Source of the DNA: Chondrocystis sp. NIES-4102
Lineage (GTDB): Bacteria > Cyanobacteriota > Cyanobacteriia > Cyanobacteriales > Xenococcaceae
NCBI GenBank assembly: GCA_002368355.1
Contig: AP018281.1
Location: forward strand, 4,030,001-4,094,000
Length of the DNA stretch: 64,000 nt
Direction: 5' to 3'
Shown in pieces: positions 38,022 to 47,222 of the stretch. The position numbers and the translations under genes are program-made. The notes below the pieces were generated by a model. It saw nothing but the letters and a program-made list of their open reading frames with translations. It was not told the DNA's origin and searched no databases. Numbering within the stretch: position 1 is the first letter of the stretch; the number at the start of each line of letters is the position of its first letter.

Positions 38022-38762
38022 ATGAATATAGCTTCTTTTGATATTTTAATGCAGCTATTGCGCGATCGCTCTACTTTTTTGACGGAGATTGAGCAACAGA
38101 AACAGTTAGATCGCAAGATTATTTCTTTACTTTTTTGTAGTTCTATTTTTCTAGCTCTTTATGGTGCAATTATCGGCTCAACTAATGGAATATTGCAGAC
38201 AGTAGCTTCAGCTTTTAAATTACCTGCTCTATATTTATTAACTTTATTAATTTGTTTGCCTACTTTATATTTTCTAGATATTATTTTTGGCTCAAAGCGA
38301 ATTTTCACTCAATATTTAGCATTGCTAATGGCTTCAATGGCATTAATTAGTGTAATGCTTTTTGGTTTTGCGCCAATTACTTTATTCTTTCGTTTATCTA
38401 TTAATGATTATCGTTTTTTTATCCTGTTAAATTTAATTGTTTTAATTCTCACGGGCATTATTGGAATTAAATTCTTCTATCGTTCGATGCTTTGTTTAAT
38501 TGAGCAAGAAGAAAAATCTGAACAGGAAGCTAAATTAGCAAGTAGTAAAGATAATTTAGTGGAGGTTAAGTTATTGCGCAATCGACATAAGTTAATTAAA
38601 GCTTGGTTGTTTTTATATGGTATTGTTGGTAGTCAATTGGGATGGACATTACGACCCTTTTTTGGCTATCCAGAAATTCCTTTTACTTTGTTTCGTAAAA
38701 TTGAAAGTAACTTTTATGTGGAAGTGCTTAAAATAATTAGTACTCTTTTGGGATTAAACTAA
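38022..38762 (+). CDS. Polytopic membrane protein of unknown function
   Basis: The 246-residue product has four to five hydrophobic segments between about 30 and 160, then a charged stretch (165-190) and a C-terminal segment with LIKAWLFLYGIVGSQLGWTL and RPFFG. Similar cyanobacterial proteins carrying LFGFAPITLFF are, to my memory, listed under the label actin-binding WH2 domain protein, which I consider doubtful. No enzyme motif is seen. Another membrane orphan follows 30 bases later on the same strand, so they may form an operon. ATG at 38022 is used. Confidence 0.65.
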   Translation: MNIASFDILMQLLRDRSTFLTEIEQQKQLDRKIISLLFCSSIFLALYGAIIGSTNGILQTVASAFKLPALYLLTLLICLPTLYFLDIIFGSKRIFTQYLALLMASMALISVMLFGFAPITLFFRLSINDYRFFILLNLIVLILTGIIGIKFFYRSMLCLIEQEEKSEQEAKLASSKDNLVEVKLLRNRHKLIKAWLFLYGIVGSQLGWTLRPFFGYPEIPFTLFRKIESNFYVEVLKIISTLLGLN

Positions 38763-38792
38763 TATTTAAATTTAAGATATATAAACCTGGAA

Positions 38793-39545
38793 ATGTTAGT
38801 TAATTGGGAAAAACTAAAAATTAGTGAAGTAGAATTAGACAAATTAATTAAGCTTGATTTATTATCTTTGTGGGCGATAGATCTTAGTTATGTTTTTTTA
38901 TTAAATCGCCGAATATATCGAAAATCGTTGTTAATAACTGAAAGTGTTTGTTTATGCTTGATGCTTTTTTTATTATTTCCAATAACTTTAATTGTTTTTC
39001 GAGCTTTAAACTGGCTAAGTAATGATTTTAATGGCTTAATTTTAGTTTTGCTTATTACCTTATTATTATCTTTAGGATGTTTGTTAATAATTAACTATTA
39101 TCTTTGGGATAAAGCAAAAAAACTTAAATATACGGCTATTTTGTTAGATAAAATAAAACAATATAATAATTTAATCAATAATCTAAAAATTATCACACAA
39201 TTAAAATTAATTGACCCATTCATTACCAAAAAAGATAACCAAAAAATACAACAAGAGTTAGAAACTGCTTTAAACCTAACTAAAACTAGTTTACTTAAAA
39301 GTATTGAAATAGAAACAATAATTAATCGCCTGGGAACAATTAATTTAGAAACTAATTATAAAAATGCCAATAACCGCTATCAATTATTAGCCAATTTAGA
39401 GTCGGGCTTAGTCAATTTAGAACTATTAACTCAATATGATGCTGATGATTACCAACAATTATTATCTGAGGTGATAGAAATTGGCTTGAGTGTACACAAA
39501 GAAATTCGTAAAACGCAAATCAAATTAAATCAATCTGATAATTAA
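38793..39545 (+). CDS. Hypothetical membrane protein with helical C-terminal domain
   Basis: The 250-residue product is very AT-rich in codon use. Two membrane helices lie near 52-110 (LCLMLFLLFPITLIVFRAL and GLILVLLITLLLSLGCLLII). The remaining 130 residues are rich in Leu, Asn, Lys and Ile and look helical, possibly a coiled coil. I do not recognise it. It starts 30 bases after the previous membrane gene. Its stop codon overlaps the stop region of the oppositely oriented peptidase gene (39542-39545). Confidence 0.55.
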   Translation: MLVNWEKLKISEVELDKLIKLDLLSLWAIDLSYVFLLNRRIYRKSLLITESVCLCLMLFLLFPITLIVFRALNWLSNDFNGLILVLLITLLLSLGCLLIINYYLWDKAKKLKYTAILLDKIKQYNNLINNLKIITQLKLIDPFITKKDNQKIQQELETALNLTKTSLLKSIEIETIINRLGTINLETNYKNANNRYQLLANLESGLVNLELLTQYDADDYQQLLSEVIEIGLSVHKEIRKTQIKLNQSDN

Positions 39546-40309
39546 TTTCTAGCTTTATAAAACGTCTCCAAACTATGGCGATCGCCGACAAAACGCCAGT
39601 GCCAAGGTTCGTAACTAACTCCCTGTTCATTATTAAGCGGAAAAGACAATTCAAAGCTATATTTGGGGGCATTTTTTTCAAGCCAAGCAAAAACAGGAGT
39701 TTTAGCAAAATCTGTCTCTAAATTAGTCGCAGGGGCATTACCATCACCAATATCGATCGCATAACCTGTATGGTGTTCACTATACCCTGGAGGCGCACTT
39801 ACTTCTGCTCTTTTAGTGGCATTTTGTACCTTTTGTTCTTTCACCTTAAAAAATAGTTGCTCTTGAGATTCAATTGTGCGAAAAGCTGAAATAGGATTAA
39901 TCATTATTCCCTCAGCCCTTGCAGCAGCTTGCATTTCTAAGAATTTTTCGGCAGCAGCAGGGCGCATCTTTAAACTACCATCAGCAGTAATAGCCTTTAA
40001 TTGTGACTCTGGGGCTATTTGATAGGGTAAATGCCCCAAAAGATTCTCTTTAACTGGTTTAACTGGGGTAGATTTTTTAGCCGAAAGTGTATTATTTGCC
40101 GTTTTAGGCGTTACTGACGGCTGGGATAATTTACTAACCCCTTGATCCTGAGCTTGGTTACCCTTAAATAACATAAATGTTAAAAGGATTATCCCCACCC
40201 CCAAACACAAAATTATACCGATGATTAAAGAAGAAGAAAGCGATGATCTCGATGAATTAGATAGATCACCTTCTTCCCTAATAGCTTCTGGAATGTCAAT
40301 TTCATCCAT
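39542..40309 (-). CDS. M15 family D-alanyl-D-alanine carboxypeptidase (VanY-like)
   Basis: With ATG at 40309 the protein has 255 residues; a TTG five codons upstream is less likely. A membrane helix lies at about 25-45 (SLIIGIILCLGVGIILLTF), then a Pro/Thr/Lys-rich linker. The peptidase domain (about 90-255) has the zinc motif SEHHTGYAIDIG (first His and Asp as ligands) and EPWHWRFVG (third ligand His and catalytic region). It would trim the terminal D-Ala from peptidoglycan stems at the periplasmic side. The malic enzyme gene lies 24 bases upstream on the same strand. Confidence 0.9.
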   Translation of the reverse strand: MDEIDIPEAIREEGDLSNSSRSSLSSSLIIGIILCLGVGIILLTFMLFKGNQAQDQGVSKLSQPSVTPKTANNTLSAKKSTPVKPVKENLLGHLPYQIAPESQLKAITADGSLKMRPAAAEKFLEMQAAARAEGIMINPISAFRTIESQEQLFFKVKEQKVQNATKRAEVSAPPGYSEHHTGYAIDIGDGNAPATNLETDFAKTPVFAWLEKNAPKYSFELSFPLNNEQGVSYEPWHWRFVGDRHSLETFYKARN

Positions 40310-40332
40310 ACATTTATTCAACAACTATATAT

Positions 40333-41739
40333 TTATTTAGTAGTCATTGGTTTTTGGGCAACATTATCTTGTTGGGCAGCCCGACATACTGCTTGCGCTA
40401 CTGCGGATGATACTCGCGGATCAAACACAGAAGGAATAATATGTTCACGATCTAAATCTGCCTCATCAACTAAATCAGCGATCGCTTTAGCTGCTTCTAA
40501 ATACATATTGGTAGTAATTGCCGAAGCTCGACAATCTAATGCTCCTCGAAAAACCCCAGGAAAGGCTAACACATTATTAATCTGATTAGGATAATCACTA
40601 CGCCCTGTTGCCATGACAGCGACATTATCATAGATTAATTCAGGTTGAATTTCGGGTATCGGATTTGCCATAGCAAAAACAATAGGTTGTTGTGCCATAG
40701 TATGAACCATATCTGGTGTTACTACCCCTGGCGCACTCACACCTAAGAAGATATCCGCATTTTCCATAGCATTCTCTAATTTGCCTTCTATTTCCTGAGC
40801 AAATTCTCTTTTTTCAGGGTTTAAATCCTGACGTTGAGTAGAAAGAATGCCTTGGGAGTCACAAATGATCATGTTATTTGCTCCTGCTTTACGTAACAGT
40901 TGAGCGATCGCAATACCCGCAGCCCCTGCCCCATTGATGACAATTTTAACTTCAGTTATATCTTTCCCAATCAACTTTAAAGCGTTATACAAGGCTGCTA
41001 AAACTACAATTGCCGTACCGTGTTGATCGTCGTGAAATACAGGTATATCAAGCTCTTGACGCAATCTCTGTTCGATTTCAAAACAACGTGGGGCTGCAAT
41101 ATCTTCCAAGTTTATACCCCCAAATACAGGCGCAAGCTGTTTAACCGCCTTAATTATTTCTTCGCTATTTTGAGTATCTAAGGCAATAGGAAAGGCATCA
41201 ATATTAGCAAATTTTTTAAATAGTAAAGCTTTCCCCTCCATCACAGGTAAAGAGGCTTCTGCCCCTAAGTTACCCAAACCTAATACGGCACTGCCATCTG
41301 TTACCACTGCCACCATATTACCTTTGACGGTTAAATTATAAACCTGGGCGGGATCTTCAGCGATCGCTCGGCAAATTCTACCCACACCTGGAGTATAAGC
41401 CATAGCTAAATCTGATTGGGAATTAAGAGGTATTTTACTATCTACAGTAATTTTTCCTCCCTGATGAATGGCGAAAGTGCGATCGCTATATCCCAAGACT
41501 TTAACACTAGGTAGGCTTTTTATTGCTTCAATGATTTTATCCCCTTGTTCGGTACTAGAAGCATCAATCATTAATTCTCGCTGGGTAAATTTAAGATTTC
41601 GTTGCAGTAGCACAATATCTCCCAGACTACCCCCGAAAGCAGCGATCGTACTCATAATTGAAGCTAAAGCACCTGGGCGGTTGGGAATTTCTAATTCTAC
41701 TTGCAACGCGTAGCTTGCACTGGGGTTTAAATCTACCAT
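40333..41739 (-). CDS. NAD(P)-dependent malic enzyme with N-terminal ACT domain
   Basis: The 468-residue enzyme decarboxylates malate to pyruvate. An ACT domain (about 12-85; [20 protein letters not shown]) is fused to the N-terminus and may sense an amino acid. The malic domain has [18 protein letters not shown] and [14 protein letters not shown]. The metal/substrate site region shows [14 protein letters not shown]. The nucleotide-binding motif is [12 protein letters not shown], and ICDSQGIL follows. The length fits the short bacterial form plus ACT. ATG at 41739 starts the gene. It may be co-transcribed with the peptidase downstream. Confidence 0.93.
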   Translation of the reverse strand: MVDLNPSASYALQVELEIPNRPGALASIMSTIAAFGGSLGDIVLLQRNLKFTQRELMIDASSTEQGDKIIEAIKSLPSVKVLGYSDRTFAIHQGGKITVDSKIPLNSQSDLAMAYTPGVGRICRAIAEDPAQVYNLTVKGNMVAVVTDGSAVLGLGNLGAEASLPVMEGKALLFKKFANIDAFPIALDTQNSEEIIKAVKQLAPVFGGINLEDIAAPRCFEIEQRLRQELDIPVFHDDQHGTAIVVLAALYNALKLIGKDITEVKIVINGAGAAGIAIAQLLRKAGANNMIICDSQGILSTQRQDLNPEKREFAQEIEGKLENAMENADIFLGVSAPGVVTPDMVHTMAQQPIVFAMANPIPEIQPELIYDNVAVMATGRSDYPNQINNVLAFPGVFRGALDCRASAITTNMYLEAAKAIADLVDEADLDREHIIPSVFDPRVSSAVAQAVCRAAQQDNVAQKPMTTK

Positions 41740-41844
41740 TTTCTCTCTCTAATTGCCAAAAAAGCTATTTTATATTGTTTTGCTCTCTCAAGACTGTTAT
41801 TAATAGGCAAAATCAAATTGGAATCTTTCCACTGAAGTAAAGTA

Positions 41845-42483
41845 TTACAACTCAGCAAATTTAGTATATAAAACGCGATACACAGGTAAATTTTGCTCCA
41901 AAACATACAATTCCCTTTCTGTCGCCACTGCTAAAGGGTTAGTAGCAAGCCAGGTTGTAGAATGCTGCTGAGTTAAACAAGGATAAATAGCAAAGCGATC
42001 GCGCATCTCTATAGCTACTTCCTCAATATCAGATTGTAAAAAAACTTCTCCTGCGATCGCCAGATGGGTAACTAAGGCTTCTACTAATTCTGGTTGCACT
42101 ACCCGACGTTTATTATGTCGCTTTTTAAACCAAGGATCGGGAAATTGAATCGAAATAGTTTTTAAGGTGTTGTGGGGCAAAGAAGCTAATAAACTTGTGG
42201 AAGCGTTAATACTACCAAATAGATAATGTAAATTAGTTAAACCTAATTCCTGCTTAACTTCATTAGCATCAATAACTAACGACTTACGAATTTCAATACC
42301 TAAAAAATTTCTTTCTGGATGCAACTGCGCCATAGCTAACAAAAATTTACCCCGCGCACAACCTATATCTAAATGTAAAGGGCGATCGCTTTTGTCATAT
42401 ATTTCTGCCCAATTGGGTATAGGGATTGGTTGCTGAAACTTTCTAGCTAAAGGGTTAACGTGCTGACGAATACGAATAGGCAT
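41845..42483 (-). CDS. trmB: tRNA (guanine-N7-)-methyltransferase
   Basis: TrmB methylates G46 of tRNAs with S-adenosylmethionine. The motif HLDIGCARGKFLLAMAQ binds SAM, and ISIQFPDPWFKKRHNKRRVV is the family's catalytic signature. With ATG at 42483 (MPIRIRQHVNPLARKF) the protein has 212 residues, the usual cyanobacterial size. The frame stays open to a TTG at 42609, which would overlap the upstream gene; I consider that less likely. It is downstream of the DUF4330 gene on the same strand. Confidence 0.92.
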   Translation of the reverse strand: MPIRIRQHVNPLARKFQQPIPIPNWAEIYDKSDRPLHLDIGCARGKFLLAMAQLHPERNFLGIEIRKSLVIDANEVKQELGLTNLHYLFGSINASTSLLASLPHNTLKTISIQFPDPWFKKRHNKRRVVQPELVEALVTHLAIAGEVFLQSDIEEVAIEMRDRFAIYPCLTQQHSTTWLATNPLAVATERELYVLEQNLPVYRVLYTKFAEL

Positions 42484-42589
42484 AAATAGACTTTTTGCAT
42501 AAAACCTGTATAGCAATATTAGATGTTGATTGTAATTTACCTCACGGGCTGAAATATTATCTTTGGCGTTTTTGTCTGCCATATCAGGT

Positions 42590-43123
42590 TTAGGAGATTT
42601 TAATTTCAATTACCGAAGCATTAAAGTCATAATACTTACCTTGTAACTGAATTAACGAACCTATTTTTATTTTTTTACTCCCATCTAACACCACCCCTGT
42701 ATCAGTAATTTCTGCTTTTCCGCCTAAAGTTAAAAGTAAATCCTGAATCATCACAATTTCTGGGCGAGGATCTGGTAAGGCTTTTACTGTGCCGTCTGGT
42801 TGAGGCGCAACAGTAGTTCTAGGTAATCTTTGACTTTTTAGGATATCTACTTTTCCTGCTGGTTGGTTACGAATGACAATCTCTGCTTGTTTTTCAGCTT
42901 TAAATTCTTCAAATAATCCATCTAAATCAGCAACACCCAAGCCCCTTACTAATGCCGTTACTTCTATTGATTGTTGTTTTGTTTGAGCTACTAAATTATT
43001 AGTGATAGGTGTACCAGGAAAAAAGAAAATACCAATAACTACCAGCATAATCACAGCAGCAGCAGCTAAATCTAGAAGGCTTAATTTACCAAATAATCTT
43101 CCCTTGGAATCAATAATACTCAT
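42590..43123 (-). CDS. DUF4330 domain-containing protein
   Basis: The 177-residue protein starts MSIIDSKGRLFGKLSLLDLA, followed by one membrane helix (about 17-36; AAAAVIMLVVIGIFFFPGTP). This is the standard N-terminus of cyanobacterial DUF4330 proteins. The remainder is soluble and probably outside the cytoplasm. The function is not known. It precedes trmB by about 100 bases if trmB starts at 42483. ATG at 43123 is the start. Confidence 0.85.
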   Translation of the reverse strand: MSIIDSKGRLFGKLSLLDLAAAAVIMLVVIGIFFFPGTPITNNLVAQTKQQSIEVTALVRGLGVADLDGLFEEFKAEKQAEIVIRNQPAGKVDILKSQRLPRTTVAPQPDGTVKALPDPRPEIVMIQDLLLTLGGKAEITDTGVVLDGSKKIKIGSLIQLQGKYYDFNASVIEIKIS

Positions 43124-43227
43124 AAATCTTCCCTCACTCGATAATGATGTTTAAATTTATATACTTTCTGGTTTTCAGGCTCTTATTATAAACCTCGTAA
43201 AATAGAAACCCCATATTTTTACACAAG

Positions 43228-43284
43228 AAAAAAGCAAGAGTTGTAATTTAACCCTTGCAAGTTTTAATTAATTAATGATAAGTA
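43228..43284 (-). terminator. Upstream copy of a duplicated 57-base terminator
   Basis: Identical over 57 bases to 43462-43518. On the minus strand GCAAGGGT..ACTCTTGC forms a hairpin (43234-43258) with one mismatch, followed by a T6 run. The copy sits 234 bases beyond the first terminator of the small secreted-protein gene and ahead of the DUF4330 gene. Confidence 0.7.
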
Positions 43285-43461
43285 AGCTGTTACGCATTTA
43301 AATTACTGGTTGAGAAAGGAGTCCTAAAGGATAAGCTTCGCAAATCAGGAGTCAGGAGTAAAGAGAAAGGCGTATTGCTACCAATCACGGGATAGGAGCG
43401 CGTCAAAGCGTATTGCTAGGAGAGTATTGCTATAAAATACTGAATATTAGATATAAACAAC
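43285..43461. other. Spacer between the duplicated terminators with small repeats
   Basis: It holds AGGAGTCAGGAGT units (43345-43366) and three copies of GTATTGCTA (around 43371, 43411 and 43427). No gene is seen. It may be the decayed body of a duplicated gene, but no clear translation supports that. Confidence 0.4.
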
Positions 43462-43518
43462 AAAAAAGCAAGAGTTGTAATTTAACCCTTGCAAGTTTTA
43501 ATTAATTAATGATAAGTA
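43462..43518 (-). terminator. Terminator of the small secreted-protein gene (second copy of the 57-base repeat)
   Basis: The hairpin at 43468-43492 (minus strand) and the T6 run at 43462-43467 lie 45 bases after the stop at 43539. The sequence is an exact duplicate of 43228-43284. Confidence 0.75.
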
Positions 43519-43538
43519 TTTATTTATTGCTTAAGAAT

Positions 43539-43889
43539 TTAGTGTGGTAAATTAGCAGGTAGATATTGATTAACATCGATTTGCCCCTGAGTACTATTTT
43601 GAGTAGCGTTTTGACCGATGGTGTTATAATTACCGATAGTAGCACCAGCATTAGTGTTACCTTGTACTGAAGTTTGAGTGCTGGGAGTAGCAGGGATACC
43701 GTAGGCATCTAAGTTTAGTTGTTGCTGTTGACTGGCTTGATGAGCGTTTTGTAGGATTAAATTGGCGTTACCCACCCCAGCAGCAGAATTAGTATTAGAT
43801 TGAATATTAGTTTGAGCATCTTGGGCAAAAGCAGTTAAAGGGCAAAGAGCGATCGCTGCTGTTAGAATTGATAATAGTGATTTTTTCAT
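43539..43889 (-). CDS. Small secreted protein with two N/Q-rich 37-residue repeats
   Basis: I take ATG at 43889 as the start because it opens a clean signal peptide (MKKSLLSILTAAIALCPLTA, cleavage after AFA-22); longer frames lack one. The 116-residue precursor then has two repeats, 27-63 and 73-109. Both follow T-x-(I/V)-Q-x-N-T-N-x(5)-G-N-x-N and later Q-N-A-x-Q-x-S-x-Q-x-Q, ending in Y. The regular Gln/Asn spacing recalls curlin-like amyloid repeats, but the match is loose. No cysteine is in the mature part. Its terminator is duplicated downstream. Function unknown; a surface or matrix role is inference. Confidence 0.7.
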   Translation of the reverse strand: MKKSLLSILTAAIALCPLTAFAQDAQTNIQSNTNSAAGVGNANLILQNAHQASQQQQLNLDAYGIPATPSTQTSVQGNTNAGATIGNYNTIGQNATQNSTQGQIDVNQYLPANLPH

Positions 43890-43988
43890 GTTTTTAGACC
43901 TCGTTAATGTAATCTTTATTTGTATATTTTGCTTACATTTATTAGTTACGTTGGGTCTATTTTTTTTATGCACTCAACTAAAATTGAT

Positions 43989-45431
43989 TTATAAAATTGG
44001 GGCGAGTAAACGGGTAACTCTAGCTGCTAATCTAAACCAAAAGGAACGTTTTTGATAGCTACGTAAATTAACAGTGCGACAAACTTCTAAATCTTGTTGC
44101 AGCATCTGAGCAACATCCTGGATAAATTTAGCATCCACTGAAAAAGTCATCACCTCAAAATTCAAAAAGAAGGAACGATTATCTAAATTGACTGTACCAA
44201 CTCCTGCAATATCTTCATCAACCAAGATCACTTTTTGGTGCATAAATCCTGAACGATAACGATACAGCTTAATATTTACAGCCTCCATTTCCGTATAGTA
44301 GGAAAAAGAACAGAGATAAACAATTAAATGATCGGGGCGGTTGGGTAAAATAATTCGTACATCTACACCCCTAAACGCAGCAAGCTTTAAAGCATCTAAA
44401 ATAGAATTATCAGGTACAAAATAAGGGCTGGCTATCCAAAGACGATTTTGCGATCGCTCTATTAAACTCAGGAAAAATAAATGACAATTTTCTAATTTGT
44501 CCGCAGGCCCAGTTGGTAAAATTAAAGCAGTTTGATCGGCATTTATAGACTTTTGCACCTGCCAAGAAACCTGGGGTATTTCTTTAGTAACCCAGTACCA
44601 ATCGCCTAAAAACACACTCTGTAAACATTGTACTGTTGCCCCTTGCAATTTTAAATGGGTATCGCGCCACGAACCAAAATCTGGATCTTTACCTAAATAT
44701 TCATCTCCAATATTAATCCCACCCATAAAAGCAACTTTTCCATCCACAATCAAAATTTTGCGATGGTTGCGAAAGTTAAGCCGAAAACGATTACCTTTTC
44801 TGCGTGTGCTACCAAAACCCTTAATTTTAATCCCATGTTGACGTAAATCATTGAGATAATCACGGGATAACTTATGAGAGCCAACTTTATCATAAAGTAC
44901 ACTAATTTCTACTCCCTGTCTTACCTTGGAGATTAGCGCATCCTTAAATTGATTGCCAGCTTGATCATCATTGATAATATAAGATTGAAATAAAATATAG
45001 TGTTGCGCAAGTGCGATCGCCTGCAACATTTCTTCATAGGTTTTTTTACCATCAATTAATAGTTCAATTTGATTACCAGTCGTAAAAGGAAATGGTGCAA
45101 ATACTTCGCTAATTTTTTTGAGGGAAGTATATTGTTCTGGTAGTTGGGCTTTTAATTCTAAAACCGCGCTATATACCTGACTAACTAATTGATAATGTTC
45201 TAAATATGCTGCTTGTAATGCTTGAGCGTAAGCCTGAAATTTATTTCTCCCAAAAATTAAATATAATGGCAAAGCTAACCAGGGAAAAGTAATTAAGGAA
45301 ATGCTCCAAGCCACCGCCCCACGGGAAGAGCGTACCACCATCACCGCATGAGCAGCAGTAATTATCCCCAAACCGTGAAGGCAAATCGTTACAATACTTA
45401 AAATAGAAACAAGATGATTCCCTGATGGCAT
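43989..45431 (-). CDS. cls: Cardiolipin synthase (phospholipase D family)
   Basis: The 480-residue membrane enzyme makes cardiolipin from two phosphatidylglycerols. Two N-terminal hydrophobic helices (about 8-30 and 40-58) precede two phospholipase D domains. The HKD motifs are HRKILIVDGKVAFMGGINIG (about 224) and HQKVILVDEDIAGVGTVNLD (about 400). In the second, the lysine and aspartate are kept. Cyanobacteria generally have little cardiolipin, so a related transphosphatidylation is possible. It starts 10 bases after the EEP-fold gene ends, so the two are an operon. Confidence 0.9.
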   Translation of the reverse strand: MPSGNHLVSILSIVTICLHGLGIITAAHAVMVVRSSRGAVAWSISLITFPWLALPLYLIFGRNKFQAYAQALQAAYLEHYQLVSQVYSAVLELKAQLPEQYTSLKKISEVFAPFPFTTGNQIELLIDGKKTYEEMLQAIALAQHYILFQSYIINDDQAGNQFKDALISKVRQGVEISVLYDKVGSHKLSRDYLNDLRQHGIKIKGFGSTRRKGNRFRLNFRNHRKILIVDGKVAFMGGINIGDEYLGKDPDFGSWRDTHLKLQGATVQCLQSVFLGDWYWVTKEIPQVSWQVQKSINADQTALILPTGPADKLENCHLFFLSLIERSQNRLWIASPYFVPDNSILDALKLAAFRGVDVRIILPNRPDHLIVYLCSFSYYTEMEAVNIKLYRYRSGFMHQKVILVDEDIAGVGTVNLDNRSFFLNFEVMTFSVDAKFIQDVAQMLQQDLEVCRTVNLRSYQKRSFWFRLAARVTRLLAPIL

Positions 45432-45441
45432 TTTGTCAGCC

Positions 45442-46269
45442 TTAAAAATAAAATTCCGCTAGCAAAGGATTATGATCTGAAGAATCAAAATGATCAATTA
45501 CCTTAGCACTAGGTGATTTTTGTTTTAATCCTCGGTAAAAAATATAATCTAAAGGCGGAGACAATAGAAAGCGTTTAATTTTTTGCGCCTCTATCCAAGG
45601 AAAAGCTACAGGAGTTAAACCTAACCTCTTCGTCATCTCCGATAATAATACCCAGCGTGTCAAATTCCAAGTATTAAAGTCTCCCGATAAAATAACTGCA
45701 CCTTGATGTTTAGCTACTACTGTTTCTATTGTTTGTAATTGCGCCTGAAATTTGCTAGTTTCCACAAAGTTAATTAGATGAGTATTAACTGTTAAAAGAG
45801 TCTGCTCAGAAGCTAAAGTATATTTAACAAATAATGAGACTTTGGGTGTATTAGTAACTGGTTCTTGATGTTCAGTAATTATCGCCTGACTTTCAAGGCG
45901 ATCGCCCTTGGTTGCGGTTAATACCCCCGAATAAGCATTATGCCAATTATCAATTAAATTGGGGGCAAAACTCCACCCCATACTTGCTAACTCAGGAATA
46001 TATCGATCAATTGTACATAAACGGACTTCTTGGAGAAAAATTTTATCTGGCTGGTATTGTTCAACGATTGCTTGAAAATCCGCACGCCAACGAGGACTAT
46101 AATTATTCTTAGCAATATTCCAACTTAATACCTTGATAGAATTCCTATCTAACGTCGATGCTTGAGGTTTAAAGTTCTCAATTGTTGTTTCAGCCACTCC
46201 ACTATATCTGTTGGCTGGATTTAACTGCTTGAGATAAGCTAGTGGACTAGGATCTTGTAGATCAAACAT
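45442..46269 (-). CDS. Endonuclease/exonuclease/phosphatase family protein
   Basis: The 275-residue protein has the EEP fold: IKVLSWNIAKNN near 44, FLQEVRL (metal-binding Glu), VNTHLI, LSGDFNTWN and the terminal SSDHNPLLAEF. Such enzymes cut phosphodiester bonds in DNA, phospholipids or phosphoinositides. The gene lies 10 bases upstream of cls on the same strand, so a role in lipid head-group handling is possible but not shown. No signal peptide is present. ATG at 46269 is the start. Confidence 0.85.
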   Translation of the reverse strand: MFDLQDPSPLAYLKQLNPANRYSGVAETTIENFKPQASTLDRNSIKVLSWNIAKNNYSPRWRADFQAIVEQYQPDKIFLQEVRLCTIDRYIPELASMGWSFAPNLIDNWHNAYSGVLTATKGDRLESQAIITEHQEPVTNTPKVSLFVKYTLASEQTLLTVNTHLINFVETSKFQAQLQTIETVVAKHQGAVILSGDFNTWNLTRWVLLSEMTKRLGLTPVAFPWIEAQKIKRFLLSPPLDYIFYRGLKQKSPSAKVIDHFDSSDHNPLLAEFYF

Positions 46270-46406
46270 TAATTAAGATTTGTTACGTTTTTAGATAGTT
46301 TAACACTGGCTTGATTAACTATTTCGATCTTGATTTAAAAAATTAGATTGATTCTGGGAAATAAAAAAAGATTTATGACGGATGTAGCTTTTAGCTTTTT
46401 GATGAG

Positions 46407-46593
46407 CGTACTAAATCTTGGCGATCTTTCTAGCTAATACTTGAAAATTGATATTAGCAGCCAAACTTTATAATAAAAGCGCGTAGAAACTACAAGAAAA
46501 CCTTAGCGTCTTCGTCCCCATTCATCCCCATTCGTCCCCATTCGAGGATACAAGGATACAAGGATAAATGTCTTTGCGAGAAATAAAAAATAA
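46407..46593. repeat. First copy of a direct repeat of about 180 bases
   Basis: The copy starts CGTACTAAATCTTG and runs through CTTTATAATAAAAGCGCGTA to GCGAGAAATAAAAAATAA. It contains three decamers of the type GTCCCCATTC and three ACAAGGAT-like units. The second copy is at 46655-46831, about 95 percent alike by eye. The 10-base length difference equals one decamer unit. Confidence 0.85.
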
Positions 46594-46654
46594 TACCAAT
46601 TTTCAGAGATAACAAGATAATTAGAACGTATTAAACTTTTTGCCTTTTAATTAA

Positions 46655-46831
46655 CGTACTAAATCTTGACGAACTTTCTAGCTAATACTTGAAAATTGAT
46701 ATTAGCAGCCAAACTTTATAATAAAAGCGCGTAGAAACTACAAGAAAACCTTAGCGTCTTTGTCCCCATTTGTCCCCATTCGAGGATACAAGGATACAAG
46801 GATAAACGCCTTTGCGAGAAATAAAAAATAA
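46655..46831. repeat. Second copy of the direct repeat
   Basis: Same unit as 46407-46593 with two, not three, GTCCCCATTC-type decamers and a few substitutions. It ends at the 3' end of the next minus-strand gene. Confidence 0.85.
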
Positions 46832-46833
46832 CC

Positions 46834-47085
46834 TTAATATCTTCTATCTTTTTCTATATCATAAATCACCTTTTCATAATACCAACGATAAGTTTTACCA
46901 GGATAATTCTTTTTAACACTTCTCAATAATCTAAAAGCAGCTTTTTGGTCGCCATGCAGCATTCTTAAAAGTTGTTTTTCTAAACTATCTCCCAACTTAT
47001 TTTTATATTTAGGTTTTTTTTGCTTTGCTTGTAACCATAAAAGATAAATAAGCCCAAGTATAATGATTATTGATATTCCCTTCAT
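46834..47085 (-). CDS. Small membrane-anchored hypothetical protein
   Basis: The 83-residue product has one hydrophobic N-terminal helix (5-19; SIIIILGLIYLLWLQ) and a very basic C-terminal part (KQKKPKYKNKLGDSLEKQ, then GDQKAAFRLLRSVKKNYPGK). The second half has a helical, possibly nucleic-acid- or membrane-binding character. It ends RWYYEKVIYDIEKDRRY. Small proteins with this kind of C-terminus occur in other cyanobacteria, but I know no function. ATG at 47085 starts it, and its 3' end abuts the duplicated block. Confidence 0.6.
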   Translation of the reverse strand: MKGISIIIILGLIYLLWLQAKQKKPKYKNKLGDSLEKQLLRMLHGDQKAAFRLLRSVKKNYPGKTYRWYYEKVIYDIEKDRRY

Positions 47086-47222
47086 CGCTAATAAATATTT
47101 TTAAAAATTGTTATCTACAGTTAATAACTAATTTCACATATATTTCACTGCGTTACTGTGATCATCATCATAGTTATTTAATGTAGCTAGGTAAGAATAT
47201 TAATAACGATAAAAACAATATA

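Larger units (their letters stand above)
46270..46833. other. Noncoding region made largely of a duplicated block
   Basis: 564 bases with no credible gene. Most of it is two copies of one unit, listed below, plus a 60-base AT-rich spacer between them. No frame over either copy gives a protein-like translation. Confidence 0.5.
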
